Source: Pseudomonas guineae (lineage in GTDB: Bacteria > Pseudomonadota > Gammaproteobacteria > Pseudomonadales > Pseudomonadaceae). From it: a DNA stretch of 64,000 nt. Location of the stretch: positions 1,612,001-1,676,000 of the forward strand of contig NZ_FOQL01000001.1 of the NCBI RefSeq assembly GCF_900113745.1, given 5' to 3'. Below the pieces are notes generated by a model. It worked only from the letters and a program-made list of their open reading frames with translations, made no database searches and was not told the DNA's origin. This document shows, one piece after another, positions 33,367 to 47,248 of this stretch. How positions within the stretch are numbered: position 1 is the stretch's first letter; each line of letters starts with the position of its first letter. The position numbers were made by a program, and so were the translations under genes.

Positions 33367-34027
33367 CTATAGGCCACGTCGGTTAGCTACCTAGGCCCGC
33401 TCGCCTACAAACAACGCATCACACGCGTCGCCTTACTCATCATCGACACACTATTGCGGATGGTTTACACCGTTAGCTAACGGTGTGCCGTCTTCAATAT
33501 TCGCTGTCTGCTACTCATCCATCCTGCGTATCGCCCCCTTCAAATCGTCGTTTATGCCATTCAGGTAGGCATTCGTGTGGGAGAAATATATGTCCCAATC
33601 AATTTATTTTAGTGGCTAAGCCCTGTGGAAAACCCAGGCTAAGCCCTGCTCATAACCCTGTGATAAAACGGAGGATAAAAGCCCCTGTGGATAACCATTA
33701 CTTTCATCCACAGCTTACATACGGTAATTGAACAGGCTGATGGCAGGATCAACACAGGTTTTTGAAACTCTGTACACATTGATCCTATTGGCCTACAGCA
33801 ATCTATCCACAGAAAATCTGTTACTCATTAATAAACATAAAAACAAAGCTTTATATAAATTCATTCTTTTTATCTTTATTAACCGTTTCGTTAAAACAGC
33901 TCTCCGGATAGCTGGCTATTTTTTGTGCAAAAGGCTTCTTTCACACCGGCTAACTCCCTATACTTGCCGCCTTTCCCGCTTTTCAATCCAAAAAGCCCCC
34001 CATTTCTCAACAGGCACGAGGTGCGTG
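33367..34027. other. mnmE-mnmG spacer with DnaA boxes and AT-rich DNA
   Basis: This 661-bp spacer has no convincing gene. It holds a 20-bp perfect palindrome at 33467-33486 and a perfect DnaA box TGTGGATAA at 33686-33694. One-mismatch boxes lie at 33624-33632 (TGTGGAAAA), 33704-33712 (TCATCCACA) and 33803-33811 (CTATCCACA). A very AT-rich tract spans roughly 33811-33920. The combination resembles an origin-type region, in the place where E. coli keeps oriC (upstream of gidA/mnmG). It may be a second initiation or DnaA-titration site. Confidence 0.65.
33467..33486. repeat. 20-bp perfect palindrome
   Basis: ACACCGTTAGCTAACGGTGT reads identically on both strands. It lacks a loop and a T-run, so it looks more like a dimeric protein-binding site than a terminator. 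It lies between mnmE and the DnaA boxes before mnmG. Confidence 0.7.
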
Positions 34028-35920
34028 GTGGATTTCCCTTCCCGTTTTCAAGTAATCGTCATCGGTGGCGGTCATGCCGGTACCGAAGCTGCACTGGCAG
34101 CTGCACGCATGGGGGTAAAAACCCTGCTGCTGACTCATAACGTGGAGACGCTCGGCCAGATGAGTTGCAATCCAGCCATTGGCGGGATCGGCAAAAGTCA
34201 TCTGGTTAAGGAAATCGACGCACTGGGTGGCGTCATGGCTGAAGCCACAGACCGTGGCGGTATCCAGTTCCGCGTGCTGAACAGCCGCAAAGGACCTGCA
34301 GTGCGGGCCACCCGTGCCCAAGCAGATCGCGTGTTGTACAAAGCAGCTGTTCGCGAAACCCTAGAGAACCAAGCCAACCTGTGGATATTTCAGCAGGCAG
34401 CGGATGACCTGATTGTCGAAAACGACGAAGTCAAAGGCGTCGTTACCCAAATGGGCCTGCGGTTTCTTGCAGACTCAGTGGTTTTGACCACAGGTACCTT
34501 CCTTGGCGGACTTATCCACATTGGTCTGCAGAACTACTCAGGCGGTCGCGCCGGTGATCCACCTTCGATTGCCCTGGCACAGCGCTTACGTGAGCTGCCG
34601 CTGCGCGTCGGTCGCTTGAAGACCGGAACACCGCCGCGCATCGATGGCCGTTCGGTGGATTTTTCGCTGATGACCGAGCAGCCGGGTGATACCCCAAGGC
34701 CGCTAATGTCCTTTCTCGGTCGCGCCGAACAACAACCGCGTCAAGTCAGTTGCTGGATCACTCATACCAACGCCCGCACCCATGAAATTATTGCGGCCAA
34801 TCTTGATCGTTCACCGATGTATTCCGGTGTTATCGAAGGCGTCGGCCCACGCTATTGCCCGTCGATCGAAGACAAGATCCACCGCTTTGCCGACAAGGAC
34901 AGCCATCAGGTATTTATCGAGCCCGAAGGCTTGAATACCCACGAACTGTACCCAAACGGCATTTCCACCTCACTGCCCTTCGATGTGCAATTGCAGATCG
35001 TACGCAGCATCCGCGGTATGGAAAACGCGCATATCGTCCGTCCCGGCTACGCCATCGAGTACGATTACTTCGATCCACGTGATCTCAAGTACAGCCTGGA
35101 AACCAAGGTGATCGCCGGGCTGTTTTTCGCCGGACAGATCAACGGCACCACAGGTTACGAAGAAGCAGGCGCACAAGGTTTGCTCGCCGGTGCCAACGCC
35201 GCACTGCGCGCACAAGGCAAAGACAGCTGGTGCCCGCGCCGCGATGAGGCGTACATCGGGGTGCTGGTCGATGACCTGATTACCTTAGGTACCCAAGAGC
35301 CTTACCGCATGTTCACTTCGCGCGCCGAGTACCGGTTGATCCTGCGCGAAGACAATGCTGATCTACGCCTGACTGAGAAAGGTCGCGAGCTGGGTCTGGT
35401 CGATGATGTGCGTTGGGCCGCATTCGAAGCCAAGCGTGATGCCATCGTGCAAGAAGAGCAGCGCCTGAAAAACGCCTGGGTGCGTCCAGGCACAACCCAG
35501 GGCGATGCGATTGCCGCACACTTCGGTACACCGCTTACTCACGAATACAACCTGCTCAACCTGTTAGCACGGCCGGAAATTGATTACGCCGGGCTGGTCG
35601 CCATCACCGGTGGAGGTGCGCAGGACCCGCAAGTAGCTGAGCAGGTCGAGATCAAGACCAAATACGCCGGTTATATCGACCGCCAACAGGACGAGATTGC
35701 CCGCTTGCGCGCCAGTGAAGACACCAAGCTGCCAAAAGACATCGACTACGCCGGCATTTCCGGCTTGTCCAAAGAAATCCAGCACAAGCTCGGCAACACC
35801 CGTCCAGAAACCCTTGGGCAAGCTTCGCGCATTCCCGGGGTCACGCCTGCAGCAATTTCTTTGCTGCTGATTTACCTGAAAAAACGCACTGCCGGTCAGC
35901 AGTTGGAGCACAGCGCCTGA
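34028..35920 (+). CDS. mnmG: tRNA uridine-5-carboxymethylaminomethyl modification enzyme MnmG
   Basis: The 630-residue FAD enzyme is the partner of MnmE. The dinucleotide motif [19 protein letters not shown] stands at the N-terminus, followed by [23 protein letters not shown]. The C-terminal helical domain ends near [18 protein letters not shown] 34028 gives the family start (M)DFPSRF with GAGG 6 nt upstream. The 100 open codons upstream translate AT-rich origin-like DNA and are not coding. It overlaps the rsmG start by one base. Confidence 0.96.
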   Translation: MDFPSRFQVIVIGGGHAGTEAALAAARMGVKTLLLTHNVETLGQMSCNPAIGGIGKSHLVKEIDALGGVMAEATDRGGIQFRVLNSRKGPAVRATRAQADRVLYKAAVRETLENQANLWIFQQAADDLIVENDEVKGVVTQMGLRFLADSVVLTTGTFLGGLIHIGLQNYSGGRAGDPPSIALAQRLRELPLRVGRLKTGTPPRIDGRSVDFSLMTEQPGDTPRPLMSFLGRAEQQPRQVSCWITHTNARTHEIIAANLDRSPMYSGVIEGVGPRYCPSIEDKIHRFADKDSHQVFIEPEGLNTHELYPNGISTSLPFDVQLQIVRSIRGMENAHIVRPGYAIEYDYFDPRDLKYSLETKVIAGLFFAGQINGTTGYEEAGAQGLLAGANAALRAQGKDSWCPRRDEAYIGVLVDDLITLGTQEPYRMFTSRAEYRLILREDNADLRLTEKGRELGLVDDVRWAAFEAKRDAIVQEEQRLKNAWVRPGTTQGDAIAAHFGTPLTHEYNLLNLLARPEIDYAGLVAITGGGAQDPQVAEQVEIKTKYAGYIDRQQDEIARLRASEDTKLPKDIDYAGISGLSKEIQHKLGNTRPETLGQASRIPGVTPAAISLLLIYLKKRTAGQQLEHSA

Positions 35921-36567
35921 TGTCGTTGGTCACCGCACGTCACGCCGAAGAACTGTGCGAAGGCGCCCGCGAACTGGGTGTCGAACTCAGCGTCGAACAG
36001 CACGAGCAGTTGCTTGCCTACCTGGCCTTGCTGATCAAGTGGAACAAGGCCTATAACCTGACCGCCGTACGCAATCCGGATGAAATGGTCTCGCGCCATC
36101 TGCTCGACAGCCTGTCCGTGATCGACCATGTGCGCGAGGCCGGGGATAACTGGCTGGACGTCGGCAGCGGCGGCGGCATGCCAGGTATTCCTCTGGCTAT
36201 TTTGTTCCCCGAGCGACAGTTCACTTTGCTCGACTCAAACGGCAAGAAGACTCGTTTTCTGACCCAGGTAAAACTCGAGTTGAAACTGGCCAACCTGCAA
36301 GTTATCCACAGCCGAGTCGAAGACTATCGCCCCGACGTGCCGTTCAGCGGTATCTGTTCACGGGCGTTCAGTTCGCTAGAAGACTTCAGCAACTGGACCC
36401 GTCATCTGGGCGATAACCATAGCCAGTGGCTGGCGATGAAAGGCGTCCATCCGGATGATGAGTTGCAAGCCCTGCCTGCAGACTTCCGTCTGGCCGCCAC
36501 CCATGTACTCAAGGTTCCCGGTTGCCAAGGTCAGCGCCATCTGCTGATACTGCGACGCTCGGTTTAG
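35920..36567 (+). CDS. rsmG: 16S rRNA m7G527 methyltransferase RsmG
   Basis: The 215-residue Rossmann methyltransferase has the SAM motif [16 protein letters not shown] near residue 74. It also has the N-terminal [21 protein letters not shown] and the RHLLDSLSV segments typical of RsmG/GidB. It methylates G527 of 16S rRNA; loss is known to give low-level streptomycin resistance. Its ATG overlaps the mnmG stop (TGATG). Confidence 0.96.
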   Translation: MSLVTARHAEELCEGARELGVELSVEQHEQLLAYLALLIKWNKAYNLTAVRNPDEMVSRHLLDSLSVIDHVREAGDNWLDVGSGGGMPGIPLAILFPERQFTLLDSNGKKTRFLTQVKLELKLANLQVIHSRVEDYRPDVPFSGICSRAFSSLEDFSNWTRHLGDNHSQWLAMKGVHPDDELQALPADFRLAATHVLKVPGCQGQRHLLILRRSV

Positions 36568-36580
36568 GGGGGACGGCAGC

Positions 36581-37369
36581 ATGGCTAAGGTATTCGCAAT
36601 CGCTAACCAGAAGGGCGGTGTGGGTAAAACCACCACCTGCATCAACCTGGCTGCTTCGCTGGTCGCAACCAAGCGTCGCGTATTGCTGATTGACCTCGAT
36701 CCACAAGGCAACGCCACGATGGGCAGCGGTGTCGATAAGCATGCCCTAGAGCACTCGATTTACGACCTGTTGATTGGCGAGTGCAACTTGGTCGATGCCA
36801 TGCAGTTCTCTGAGCACGGTGGTTATCAACTGCTGCCGGCCAACCGCGACCTGACAGCAGCCGAAGTTTCTCTTCTGGAAATGAAAATGAAGGAAAGCCG
36901 GCTGCGTAATGCGCTGGCACCGATCCGTGAGAATTACGATTACATCCTGATTGACTGCCCGCCGGCGCTGTCGATGCTGACCATCAACGCGTTGGTCGCC
37001 GCCGACGGCGTGATTATCCCCATGCAATGTGAGTATTACGCGCTGGAGGGCTTGAGTGACTTGGTCAATAGCATCCAACGCATCGCTGAGTTGTTAAATC
37101 CAAGCCTGAAAATTGAAGGCCTGTTGCGTACCATGTATGACCCACGCATCAGCCTGACCAATGATGTATCTGCGCAGCTCAAGCAGCACTTCCCCGATAC
37201 GCTGTACCAAACCGTTATCCCGCGCAATGTGCGCCTGGCCGAGGCACCTAGCTTTGGTATGCCGGCGCTGGTGTATGACAAAAGTTCCCGCGGGGCCATT
37301 GCCTATTTGGCGCTGGCCGGCGAATTGGTCCGCCGCCAGCGTGCTAACGCTCGCAGCGCAACCGCATAA
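36581..37369 (+). CDS. parA: chromosome partitioning ATPase ParA (Soj)
   Basis: The 262-residue deviant-Walker ATPase has KGGVGKTTTCINLAASL near residue 11, with the signature lysine. DLDPQGNATMGSG and YILIDCPPALSMLTINAL (Walker B) follow. It binds DNA non-specifically and moves ParB-parS complexes. GGGGGG precedes the ATG, and parB follows after 10 bp. Confidence 0.96.
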   Translation: MAKVFAIANQKGGVGKTTTCINLAASLVATKRRVLLIDLDPQGNATMGSGVDKHALEHSIYDLLIGECNLVDAMQFSEHGGYQLLPANRDLTAAEVSLLEMKMKESRLRNALAPIRENYDYILIDCPPALSMLTINALVAADGVIIPMQCEYYALEGLSDLVNSIQRIAELLNPSLKIEGLLRTMYDPRISLTNDVSAQLKQHFPDTLYQTVIPRNVRLAEAPSFGMPALVYDKSSRGAIAYLALAGELVRRQRANARSATA

Positions 37370-37379
37370 GGAAATACCC

Positions 37380-38252
37380 ATGGCTGTGAAAAAACGAGGA
37401 CTAGGACGCGGTCTGGACGCCCTGCTGGGCGGGTCTAGCGTCAGCGCTTTGAAAGAAGAGGCGGCGCAGGTCGACAGCCGTGAACTGCAATACGTGCCGC
37501 TGGACCTGATCCAGCGAGGCAAATACCAGCCGCGTCGTGACATGGATTCGACTGCCTTGGAAGAACTGGCGCAGTCGATCAAGTCGCATGGCGTAATGCA
37601 GCCGATCGTGGTGCGACCAATTGCTGATGGGCGCTTCGAGATCGTTGCCGGTGAACGACGTTGGCGGGCGAGTCAGCAAGCGGGTTTGGACAAAATTCCA
37701 GCCATGGTCCGTGAACTCCCGGACGAAGCCGCCATTGCCATGGCGCTGATCGAGAACATCCAGCGCGAAGACCTCAACCCCATCGAAGAGGCCATGGCCT
37801 TACAGCGCTTACAGCAGGAGTTCCAGCTGACTCAGCAGCAGGTCGCCGATGCGGTGGGCAAATCCCGGGTAACCATCAGCAACCTGCTGCGCCTGATTGC
37901 CCTGCCGGAAGAGATTAAAATCCTCCTGTCACATGGTGATCTGGAGATGGGCCATGCCCGCGCCTTGCTCGGTTTACCGGCGGAACAGCAGACCGAAGGT
38001 GCGCGACATGTTGTCGCACGCGGCCTTACTGTGCGCCAAACCGAAGCGTTGGTACGTCAGTGGCTGAACAGCAAAGATAAGCCCGTGACCGAGGTCAAAG
38101 CCGACCCGGACATTATCCGCCTAGAACAGCGTCTGGCCGAGCGCCTAGGCTCACCGGTGCAGATCAAGCATGGACAGAAAGGTAAAGGTCAGTTGGTGAT
38201 CAGCTACAGCTCGCTGGATGAACTGCAGGGCGTACTCGCTCACATTCGCTGA
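37380..38252 (+). CDS. parB: chromosome partitioning protein ParB (Spo0J)
   Basis: The 290-residue ParB has the N-terminal MAVKKRGLGRGLDALLGG, a ParA-interacting segment. The CTP-binding region includes GERRWRASQQAG, and the HTH TQQQVADAVGKSRVTISNLLRL reads parS. The C-terminal dimer domain ends with SYSSLDELQGVLAHIR. Its likely binding sites are the two palindromes in recF, 12 kb to the left. Confidence 0.97.
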   Translation: MAVKKRGLGRGLDALLGGSSVSALKEEAAQVDSRELQYVPLDLIQRGKYQPRRDMDSTALEELAQSIKSHGVMQPIVVRPIADGRFEIVAGERRWRASQQAGLDKIPAMVRELPDEAAIAMALIENIQREDLNPIEEAMALQRLQQEFQLTQQQVADAVGKSRVTISNLLRLIALPEEIKILLSHGDLEMGHARALLGLPAEQQTEGARHVVARGLTVRQTEALVRQWLNSKDKPVTEVKADPDIIRLEQRLAERLGSPVQIKHGQKGKGQLVISYSSLDELQGVLAHIR

Positions 38253-38297
38253 AACAATTGCACGTGTAGCGAGTAGTCGGAAATCACTACCCAGCTG

Positions 38298-38326
38298 TTG
38301 AATGGGTGGGGCAGCGCCCCTATACT
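38298..38326 (+). promoter_or_regulatory. sigma-70 promoter of the atp operon
   Basis: TTGAAT (38298-38303) and TATACT (38321-38326) have a 17-bp spacer, about 85 bp before atpI. The spacer holds the palindrome GGGGC-AGC-GCCCC (38308-38320), which could affect promoter shape or bind a regulator. Confidence 0.68.
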
Positions 38327-38409
38327 CTGCGCGCATTTCGTCGGCACAAAGTATGCCAAGTTATTGATTTAAGGTGCCGGCGCCCGAGTTCAGCTTTCAG
38401 GAAAATTAG

Positions 38410-39703
<1,294 letters not shown>

Positions 39704-39788
39704 GGGCGCTTAGGCGCTCATGGTGGACGCCCGCAAGGGCACGGAAGTACCGGTTTTGTTTTACCGCTTTACCCTTAGAAAACCTTAA

Positions 39789-40076
<288 letters not shown>

Positions 40077-40131
40077 TTACTCGATTGCGAGTAATTAGTT
40101 GTGATGGACAACGAACGAGCGAGGTGTTGGC

Positions 40132-40602
40132 GTGAACATTAATGCAACCCTGATTGGTCAGTCCGTTGCCTTCTTCATCTTCGTGCTGTTCTGCATGAAG
40201 TACGTGTGGCCTCCGGTCATTACGGCTTTGCAAGAACGTCAGAAGAAGATCGCAGACGGCCTGGACGCCGCTAGCCGTGCGGCTCGTGACCTGGAGCTGG
40301 CCCAAGAGAAAGTGGGTCAGCAACTGCGCGAAGCCAAAGGTCAAGCAGCCGAGATCATTGAGCAAGCCAAGAAACGCGGTACTCAGATCGTCGACGAAGC
40401 CCGTGAACAGGCCCGTGTCGAAGCTGATCGCGTGAAGGCTCAGGCTCAGGCCGAGATCGAACAGGAAATCAACGGTGTCAAAGACGCGCTGCGTGCCCAA
40501 CTGGGTAGCCTAGCCGTTAGTGGTGCTGAGAAGATCCTGGGCGCATCTATCGACCAAAACGCGCATGCGGAGCTGGTTTCCAAACTGGCAGCCGAAATTT
40601 AA
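40132..40602 (+). CDS. atpF: F0F1 ATP synthase subunit b
   Basis: The 156-residue stator stalk has one N-terminal membrane helix ([24 protein letters not shown]) and a long alanine/glutamate/lysine-rich coiled coil. The start is GTG or ATG within GTGAACATTAATG; GTG 40132 gives [10 protein letters not shown] as in relatives. Confidence 0.95.
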   Translation: MNINATLIGQSVAFFIFVLFCMKYVWPPVITALQERQKKIADGLDAASRAARDLELAQEKVGQQLREAKGQAAEIIEQAKKRGTQIVDEAREQARVEADRVKAQAQAEIEQEINGVKDALRAQLGSLAVSGAEKILGASIDQNAHAELVSKLAAEI

Positions 40603-40616
40603 GCGAGGGCGCGATC

Positions 40617-41153
40617 ATGGCAGAACTGACCACGTTGGCCCGACCTTACGCCAAGGCTGCCTTTGAGTATGCTCAGGCCCACCAGCAACTGGCCTCTTGG
40701 TCAGCCATGCTCGGCCTGGCTGCAGCGGTGTCGCAAAACGACACCATGCAGCGTGTGCTCAAAGCACCGCGTTTGACGAGTACAGACAAGGCCACCACGT
40801 TTGTTGACGTGTGTGGTGACAAGTTCGATGCCAAGGCAAGTAATTTCATTCACATCGTTGCTGAAAACGACCGCTTGGCCCTGTTGCCAGAGATCGTTGA
40901 GCTGTTCGAGCTTTATAAAGCCGAGCAGGAAAAGTCGATCGACGTGGACGTTACCAGTGCCTTCGCATTGAGCGATGAACAGCAAGACAAACTCACCAAG
41001 GTTCTCAGTGCACGGCTCGGCCGAGAAGTGCGTCTGCACGCTGCGGAGGATGCCACCCTTATCGGGGGTGTTGTAATCCGCGCTGGCGACCTGGTTATCG
41101 ATGGCTCAGTTCGCGGCAAAATCGCGAAGCTGGCCGAAGCATTGAAATCTTGA
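40617..41153 (+). CDS. atpH: F0F1 ATP synthase subunit delta
   Basis: The 178-residue stator cap starts [18 protein letters not shown] and ends with the conserved [20 protein letters not shown] segment. It joins the b dimer to the top of F1. Confidence 0.96.
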   Translation: MAELTTLARPYAKAAFEYAQAHQQLASWSAMLGLAAAVSQNDTMQRVLKAPRLTSTDKATTFVDVCGDKFDAKASNFIHIVAENDRLALLPEIVELFELYKAEQEKSIDVDVTSAFALSDEQQDKLTKVLSARLGREVRLHAAEDATLIGGVVIRAGDLVIDGSVRGKIAKLAEALKS

Positions 41154-41174
41154 GTTTGAAGGGGCAGCAGAGCT

Positions 41175-42719
41175 ATGCAGCAACTCAATCCTTCCGAAAT
41201 AAGTGAAATCATCAAGGGACGTATCGATAATCTCGATGTCGCCTCTCAAGCCCGTAACGAAGGCACTGTCGTCAGCGTATCTGACGGTATTGTGCGTATT
41301 CACGGTCTCGCCGACGTTATGTACGGCGAAATGATCGAGTTCCCGGGCGGTGTCTACGGTATGGCACTGAACCTGGAGCAAGACTCCGTGGGTGCAGTTG
41401 TCCTGGGGGCTTATACCTCCCTGGCCGAAGGCATGAGCGCCAAGTGCACTGGCCGCATCCTGGAAGTTCCGGTTGGTCCGGAATTGCTGGGTCGCGTTGT
41501 CGACGCACTGGGCAACCCAATTGACGGCAAAGGCCCGCTGAACAACGTCGCTACCGACGCGGTTGAGAAGGTTGCGCCGGGCGTGATCTGGCGTAAGTCG
41601 GTCGACCAACCGGTGCAAACCGGTTACAAGTCGGTCGATGCCATGATCCCGGTTGGCCGTGGCCAGCGTGAGCTGATCATCGGTGACCGTCAGATCGGTA
41701 AAACCGCTCTGGCCATCGACGCCATCATCAACCAGAAAAACAGCGGCATTAAGTGCGTATACGTTGCCATTGGTCAGAAGCAATCGACCATCGCCAACGT
41801 GGTTCGCAAGCTGGAAGAAAACGGCGCGCTGGCTAACACCATCGTTGTCGCTGCTTCCGCTTCCGAATCCGCTGCGCTGCAGTTCATTGCACCGTACGCC
41901 GGTTGCACCATGGGCGAATACTTCCGCGACCGCGGTGAAGACGCGCTGATCGTGTATGACGATCTGTCCAAGCAAGCAGTGGCTTACCGCCAGATTTCCC
42001 TGCTGCTGCGCCGTCCGCCAGGCCGTGAAGCTTACCCAGGTGACGTGTTCTATCTCCACAGCCGTCTGCTGGAGCGCGCTTCCCGCGTTTCCGAAGAGTA
42101 CGTTGAGAAGTTCACCAATGGCGCCGTGACTGGCAAGACCGGTTCCTTGACCGCTCTGCCGATCATCGAAACCCAGGCTGGCGACGTTTCCGCGTTCGTT
42201 CCGACCAACGTGATCTCGATCACCGACGGTCAGATCTTCCTCGAATCGGCCATGTTCAACTCGGGTATCCGTCCTGCGGTCAACGCCGGTATTTCGGTAT
42301 CCCGCGTGGGTGGTGCTGCACAGACCAAGATCATCAAGAAGCTCTCCGGTGGTATCCGTACCGCTCTGGCTCAGTACCGTGAACTGGCAGCATTCGCCCA
42401 GTTTGCTTCTGACCTGGACGAAGCCACCCGTAAGCAGCTTGAGCATGGTCAGCGCGTTACCGAGCTGATGAAGCAGAAGCAATATGCGCCAATGTCGATT
42501 GCCGACATGTCCGTATCGCTGTATGCCGCCGAGCGTGGTTTCCTGGTCGACATCGAAGTCGCCAAAGTTGGCGCATTCGAACAGGCCCTGATTGCTTACT
42601 TCAACCGGGATCACGCCGCTCTGCTGGCGAAGATCAACGAGAAGGGTGACTTCAATGACGACATCGATGGCCAGCTGAAAGCCGGTATCGAGAAGTTCAA
42701 GGCCACCCAAACCTGGTAA
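41175..42719 (+). CDS. atpA: F0F1 ATP synthase subunit alpha
   Basis: The 514-residue non-catalytic nucleotide-binding subunit begins [17 protein letters not shown]. The P-loop [11 protein letters not shown] lies near residue 170, and the arginine-finger region [10 protein letters not shown] (here [10 protein letters not shown]) near residue 374. The start has GGGGCAG upstream. Confidence 0.98.
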   Translation: MQQLNPSEISEIIKGRIDNLDVASQARNEGTVVSVSDGIVRIHGLADVMYGEMIEFPGGVYGMALNLEQDSVGAVVLGAYTSLAEGMSAKCTGRILEVPVGPELLGRVVDALGNPIDGKGPLNNVATDAVEKVAPGVIWRKSVDQPVQTGYKSVDAMIPVGRGQRELIIGDRQIGKTALAIDAIINQKNSGIKCVYVAIGQKQSTIANVVRKLEENGALANTIVVAASASESAALQFIAPYAGCTMGEYFRDRGEDALIVYDDLSKQAVAYRQISLLLRRPPGREAYPGDVFYLHSRLLERASRVSEEYVEKFTNGAVTGKTGSLTALPIIETQAGDVSAFVPTNVISITDGQIFLESAMFNSGIRPAVNAGISVSRVGGAAQTKIIKKLSGGIRTALAQYRELAAFAQFASDLDEATRKQLEHGQRVTELMKQKQYAPMSIADMSVSLYAAERGFLVDIEVAKVGAFEQALIAYFNRDHAALLAKINEKGDFNDDIDGQLKAGIEKFKATQTW

Positions 42720-42769
42720 GCCGCAGTGGGGACCGCAAGGTCCCCGCTTGCTAACCCGATAGGTGTCAA

Positions 42770-43630
42770 ATGGCAGGCGCAAAAGAGATTCGCAGCAAGA
42801 TTGCGAGCATCAAAAGCACGCAGAAGATCACCAGCGCCATGGAAAAAGTGGCGGTCAGCAAAATGCGCAGGGCACAAATGCGCATGGCTGCTAGCCGTCC
42901 CTACGCGGAGCGTATCCGTCAGGTGATTGGTCATCTGGCCAACGCTAACCCGGAATACCGTCATCCGTTCATGGTCGACCGTGCCGTTAAGCGTGTTGGT
43001 TATGTCGTGGTGAGTTCGGACCGTGGTCTGTGTGGTGGTCTGAATACCAACCTGTTCAAGGCTCTGGTTAAAGACATGGCGAGCAATCGCGAGCAAGGCG
43101 TTGAGATTGATCTCTGCGTCGTTGGCAGCAAGGGTGCGGCATTCTTCCGCAACTTTGGTGGCAACATCGTTGCTGCGATCAGCCACCTGGGCGAAGAACC
43201 GTCGATCAATGATCTGATCGGTAGCGTCAAGGTAATGCTCGATGCGTACCTCGATGGTCGTATCGATCGTTTGTCCGTGGTCTCGAACAAGTTCATCAAC
43301 ACCATGACGCAAAAGCCGACAGTGGAGCAGTTGATTCCGCTGGTGGCCGATCCGGATAAAGAACTCAAGCACCACTGGGATTACCTGTACGAACCCGACG
43401 CCAAAGAGCTGCTGGATGGCTTGATGGTGCGTTACGTGGAGTCGCAGGTGTACCAGGCAGTGGTTGAGAACAACGCGGCTGAACAAGCGGCACGGATGAT
43501 CGCGATGAAAAACGCCACCGACAACGCTGGCGATATCATCAAAGACCTGCAGTTGGTTTACAACAAGGCACGTCAGGCAGCGATCACCCAGGAAATTTCG
43601 GAAATCGTCGGCGGCGCTGCCGCGGTTTAA
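42770..43630 (+). CDS. atpG: F0F1 ATP synthase subunit gamma
   Basis: The 286-residue central shaft begins [20 protein letters not shown] and ends [20 protein letters not shown], both conserved coiled-coil ends. [15 protein letters not shown] marks the globular part. Confidence 0.97.
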   Translation: MAGAKEIRSKIASIKSTQKITSAMEKVAVSKMRRAQMRMAASRPYAERIRQVIGHLANANPEYRHPFMVDRAVKRVGYVVVSSDRGLCGGLNTNLFKALVKDMASNREQGVEIDLCVVGSKGAAFFRNFGGNIVAAISHLGEEPSINDLIGSVKVMLDAYLDGRIDRLSVVSNKFINTMTQKPTVEQLIPLVADPDKELKHHWDYLYEPDAKELLDGLMVRYVESQVYQAVVENNAAEQAARMIAMKNATDNAGDIIKDLQLVYNKARQAAITQEISEIVGGAAAV

Positions 43631-43656
43631 GCACGGTTCAACTGTTAGACGGTTGA

Positions 43657-45054
<1,398 letters not shown>

Positions 45055-45136
45055 TCACCCGTGCGCCCGGCAACGGGCGCTTACGGTCTGTTTGCAAGCT
45101 GTTAGTGTGTAAGCAGATCGATACGTGAGGTTAGAC

Positions 45137-45562
45137 ATGGCTATGACAGTCCATTGCGACATCGTCAGCGCAGAAGGCGAGATCTTCTCCGGTCTGGTCG
45201 AGATGGTGATTGCGCACGGTAACCTGGGTGATATCGGTATCGCTCCAGGTCACGCGCCGCTGATCACCGACCTCAAGCCGGGCCCGATTCGTCTGGTCAA
45301 GCTGGGTGGCGAAGCCGAGGTGTTTTACATCTCCGGTGGTTTCCTGGAAGTCCAGCCGAGCATGATCAAAGTGCTGGCTGATACCGTGCAGCGTGCTGCC
45401 GATATCGATGAAGCTGCTGCTCAGCTAGCCCTCCAGGCTGCTGAGAAAGCGCTGCATGAGCAAGGTGCCGAGTTCGATTACGGCTCTGCGGCTGCTCATC
45501 TGGCCGAGGTTGCAGCTCAGCTGCGTACCGTTCAGCAGTTGCGTAAGAAGTTCGGCGGTTAA
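45137..45562 (+). CDS. atpC: F0F1 ATP synthase subunit epsilon
   Basis: The 141-residue subunit has the beta-sandwich ([20 protein letters not shown]) and a C-terminal helical hairpin ending [12 protein letters not shown] that can inhibit hydrolysis. ATG 45137 with GAGG 6 nt before it fits the family start better than 45125. Confidence 0.96.
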   Translation: MAMTVHCDIVSAEGEIFSGLVEMVIAHGNLGDIGIAPGHAPLITDLKPGPIRLVKLGGEAEVFYISGGFLEVQPSMIKVLADTVQRAADIDEAAAQLALQAAEKALHEQGAEFDYGSAAAHLAEVAAQLRTVQQLRKKFGG

Positions 45563-45587
45563 TTTCGCCGCTTCATCGCAAACGAGT

Positions 45588-45614
45588 AAAAGGGTAGCCT
45601 TGGCTACCCTTTTT
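45588..45614 (+). terminator. atp operon terminator
   Basis: AAAAGGGTAGCC and GGCTACCCTTTT form a 12-bp stem with a TT loop and a following T-run. It is a strong end to the atpIBEFHAGDC transcript. Confidence 0.9.
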
Positions 45615-45699
45615 CTTGTCTGTCATTTCATCTTTTCTGCGGGTTGTGCAGTGGCCTAGCCCACAAGGAACAACCCGCTATTGCTTGGGATCTGCCCTT

Positions 45700-47064
45700 A
45701 TGTCGCTCGATATCGTCATCCTCGCCGCCGGCCAAGGCACCCGCATGCGCTCCGCCTTGCCCAAGGTTCTGCATCCGATTGCCGGTAAATCCATGCTCGG
45801 GCATGTGATCAACACGGCACGCCAGCTCAAGCCACAAGGCATTCATGTGGTGATTGGCCACGGTGCAGAGCGGGTACGCGAGCAGTTGGCCGCGGATGAT
45901 TTGAACTTCGTGCTGCAAACTGAGCAGCTGGGCACCGGCCACGCTGTCGCCCAAGCCTTACCCGCGCTGACGGCCGAGCGTGTGCTGATTCTCTACGGCG
46001 ATGTACCGCTGATCGAAATCGGCACCCTTGAGCGCTTGCTGCAGCGCGTATCAGAACAGCAGCTGGGGCTGTTGACGGTCAACTTGAATGACCCAACTGG
46101 TTACGGCCGCATCGTTCGTGATGGCAGTGGCGTGGTCAACGCCATCGTTGAGCACAAGGATGCGACTGCCGAGCAGCGCCTGATCAGCGAAGGCAATACT
46201 GGCATTCTCGCCGTACCCGGCAAACGCTTGAGTGATTGGCTGGGGCGTCTGTCCAACAGCAATGCCCAGGGCGAGTACTACCTGACCGATGTCATCGCCA
46301 TGGCGGTGGCTGATGGTTTGGTGGTGGCAACCGAACAAGCCGCTGATGAAATGGAAGTCTTGGGTGCCAACGATCGCATCCAGCTGGCGCAGCTGGAGCG
46401 TCACTACCAGTACCGCGCGGCACGCTGCTTGATGGTGCAGGGCGTAACCCTGAGCGACCCGGCGCGTTTCGACCTACGTGGCGAGGTTACGGTAGGCCGT
46501 GATGTGACGATCGACATCAACGTCATCCTCGAAGGCTGTGTGATCATCGAAGATGGTGTACAGATCGGTCCGAATTGCGTGATCAAGAACAGCACCTTGC
46601 GCACAGGTGCAATCATCAAAGCCAACAGTCACTTGGAAGGTGCCGAGGTCGGTGAGGGAGCTGATTGTGGCCCGTTCGCGCGACTGCGTCCCGGTTCAGT
46701 GTTGGGCGCGAAGGCCCATGTAGGTAACTTCGTCGAGCTGAAGAACGCCACGTTAGGTGAGGGCGCTAAAGCAGGCCATCTGAGCTACTTAGGCGATGCG
46801 GAAATCGGTGCACGCACCAATATCGGCGCCGGCACCATCACCTGTAACTACGACGGTGCTAACAAGTTCAAGACTGTACTCGGTGAAGACGTGTTTATTG
46901 GTTCCAACAGTGCGCTGGTAGCACCGGTGACCCTGGGCGACCGCGCTACCACCGGCGCCGGTTCGGTAATTACCGGTGATGTGCCGGCTAACACTCTCGC
47001 GGTTGGCCGTGCCAAGCAGCGCAATATCGAAGGCTGGAAGCGCCCGGTAAAGATCAAGAAGTGA
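45700..47064 (+). CDS. glmU: UDP-GlcNAc pyrophosphorylase / GlcN-1-P acetyltransferase
   Basis: The 454-residue bifunctional enzyme has an N-terminal uridylyltransferase domain ([20 protein letters not shown]). Its C-terminal left-handed beta helix of hexapeptide repeats includes [29 protein letters not shown]. It makes UDP-GlcNAc for peptidoglycan and LPS. ATG 45700 gives the family N-terminus; codons back to 45616 are not homologous. Coding with glmR and glmS nearby keeps the pathway together. Confidence 0.97.
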   Translation: MSLDIVILAAGQGTRMRSALPKVLHPIAGKSMLGHVINTARQLKPQGIHVVIGHGAERVREQLAADDLNFVLQTEQLGTGHAVAQALPALTAERVLILYGDVPLIEIGTLERLLQRVSEQQLGLLTVNLNDPTGYGRIVRDGSGVVNAIVEHKDATAEQRLISEGNTGILAVPGKRLSDWLGRLSNSNAQGEYYLTDVIAMAVADGLVVATEQAADEMEVLGANDRIQLAQLERHYQYRAARCLMVQGVTLSDPARFDLRGEVTVGRDVTIDINVILEGCVIIEDGVQIGPNCVIKNSTLRTGAIIKANSHLEGAEVGEGADCGPFARLRPGSVLGAKAHVGNFVELKNATLGEGAKAGHLSYLGDAEIGARTNIGAGTITCNYDGANKFKTVLGEDVFIGSNSALVAPVTLGDRATTGAGSVITGDVPANTLAVGRAKQRNIEGWKRPVKIKK

Positions 47065-47068
47065 TGCC

Positions 47069-47175
47069 GTAGGATGGGTTGAGCGTAGCGATACCCATGT
47101 TGCCAATCGATGGGTTACGCCTAGGGCTAACCCATCGATTGGCTTGGTGGATGAGTAAAGCGCCATCCACCCTAC
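47069..47175. repeat. GTAGGRTGG...CCACCCTAC intergenic repeat, copy 1
   Basis: It begins GTAGGATGGGTTGAGCG, contains an internal inverted pair (CCAATCGATGGGTTA / TAACCCATCGATTGG), and ends ATCCACCCTAC. It belongs to the short inverted family also seen at 57272, 59830, 60413, 62036 and 63874. Confidence 0.8.
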
Positions 47176-47248
47176 GTCGTTTCACGCTTGACGGAATGCT
47201 TTGATTAGGTTTTGATTCGCGTCAATATCTTTCGAATCGAAACTTAGC

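Noticed and set aside
33728..34027. 100 extra open codons in front of mnmG
   Set aside because: They translate AT-rich DNA with DnaA boxes and have no family homology. GTG 34028 with GAGG gives the normal 630-residue MnmG.
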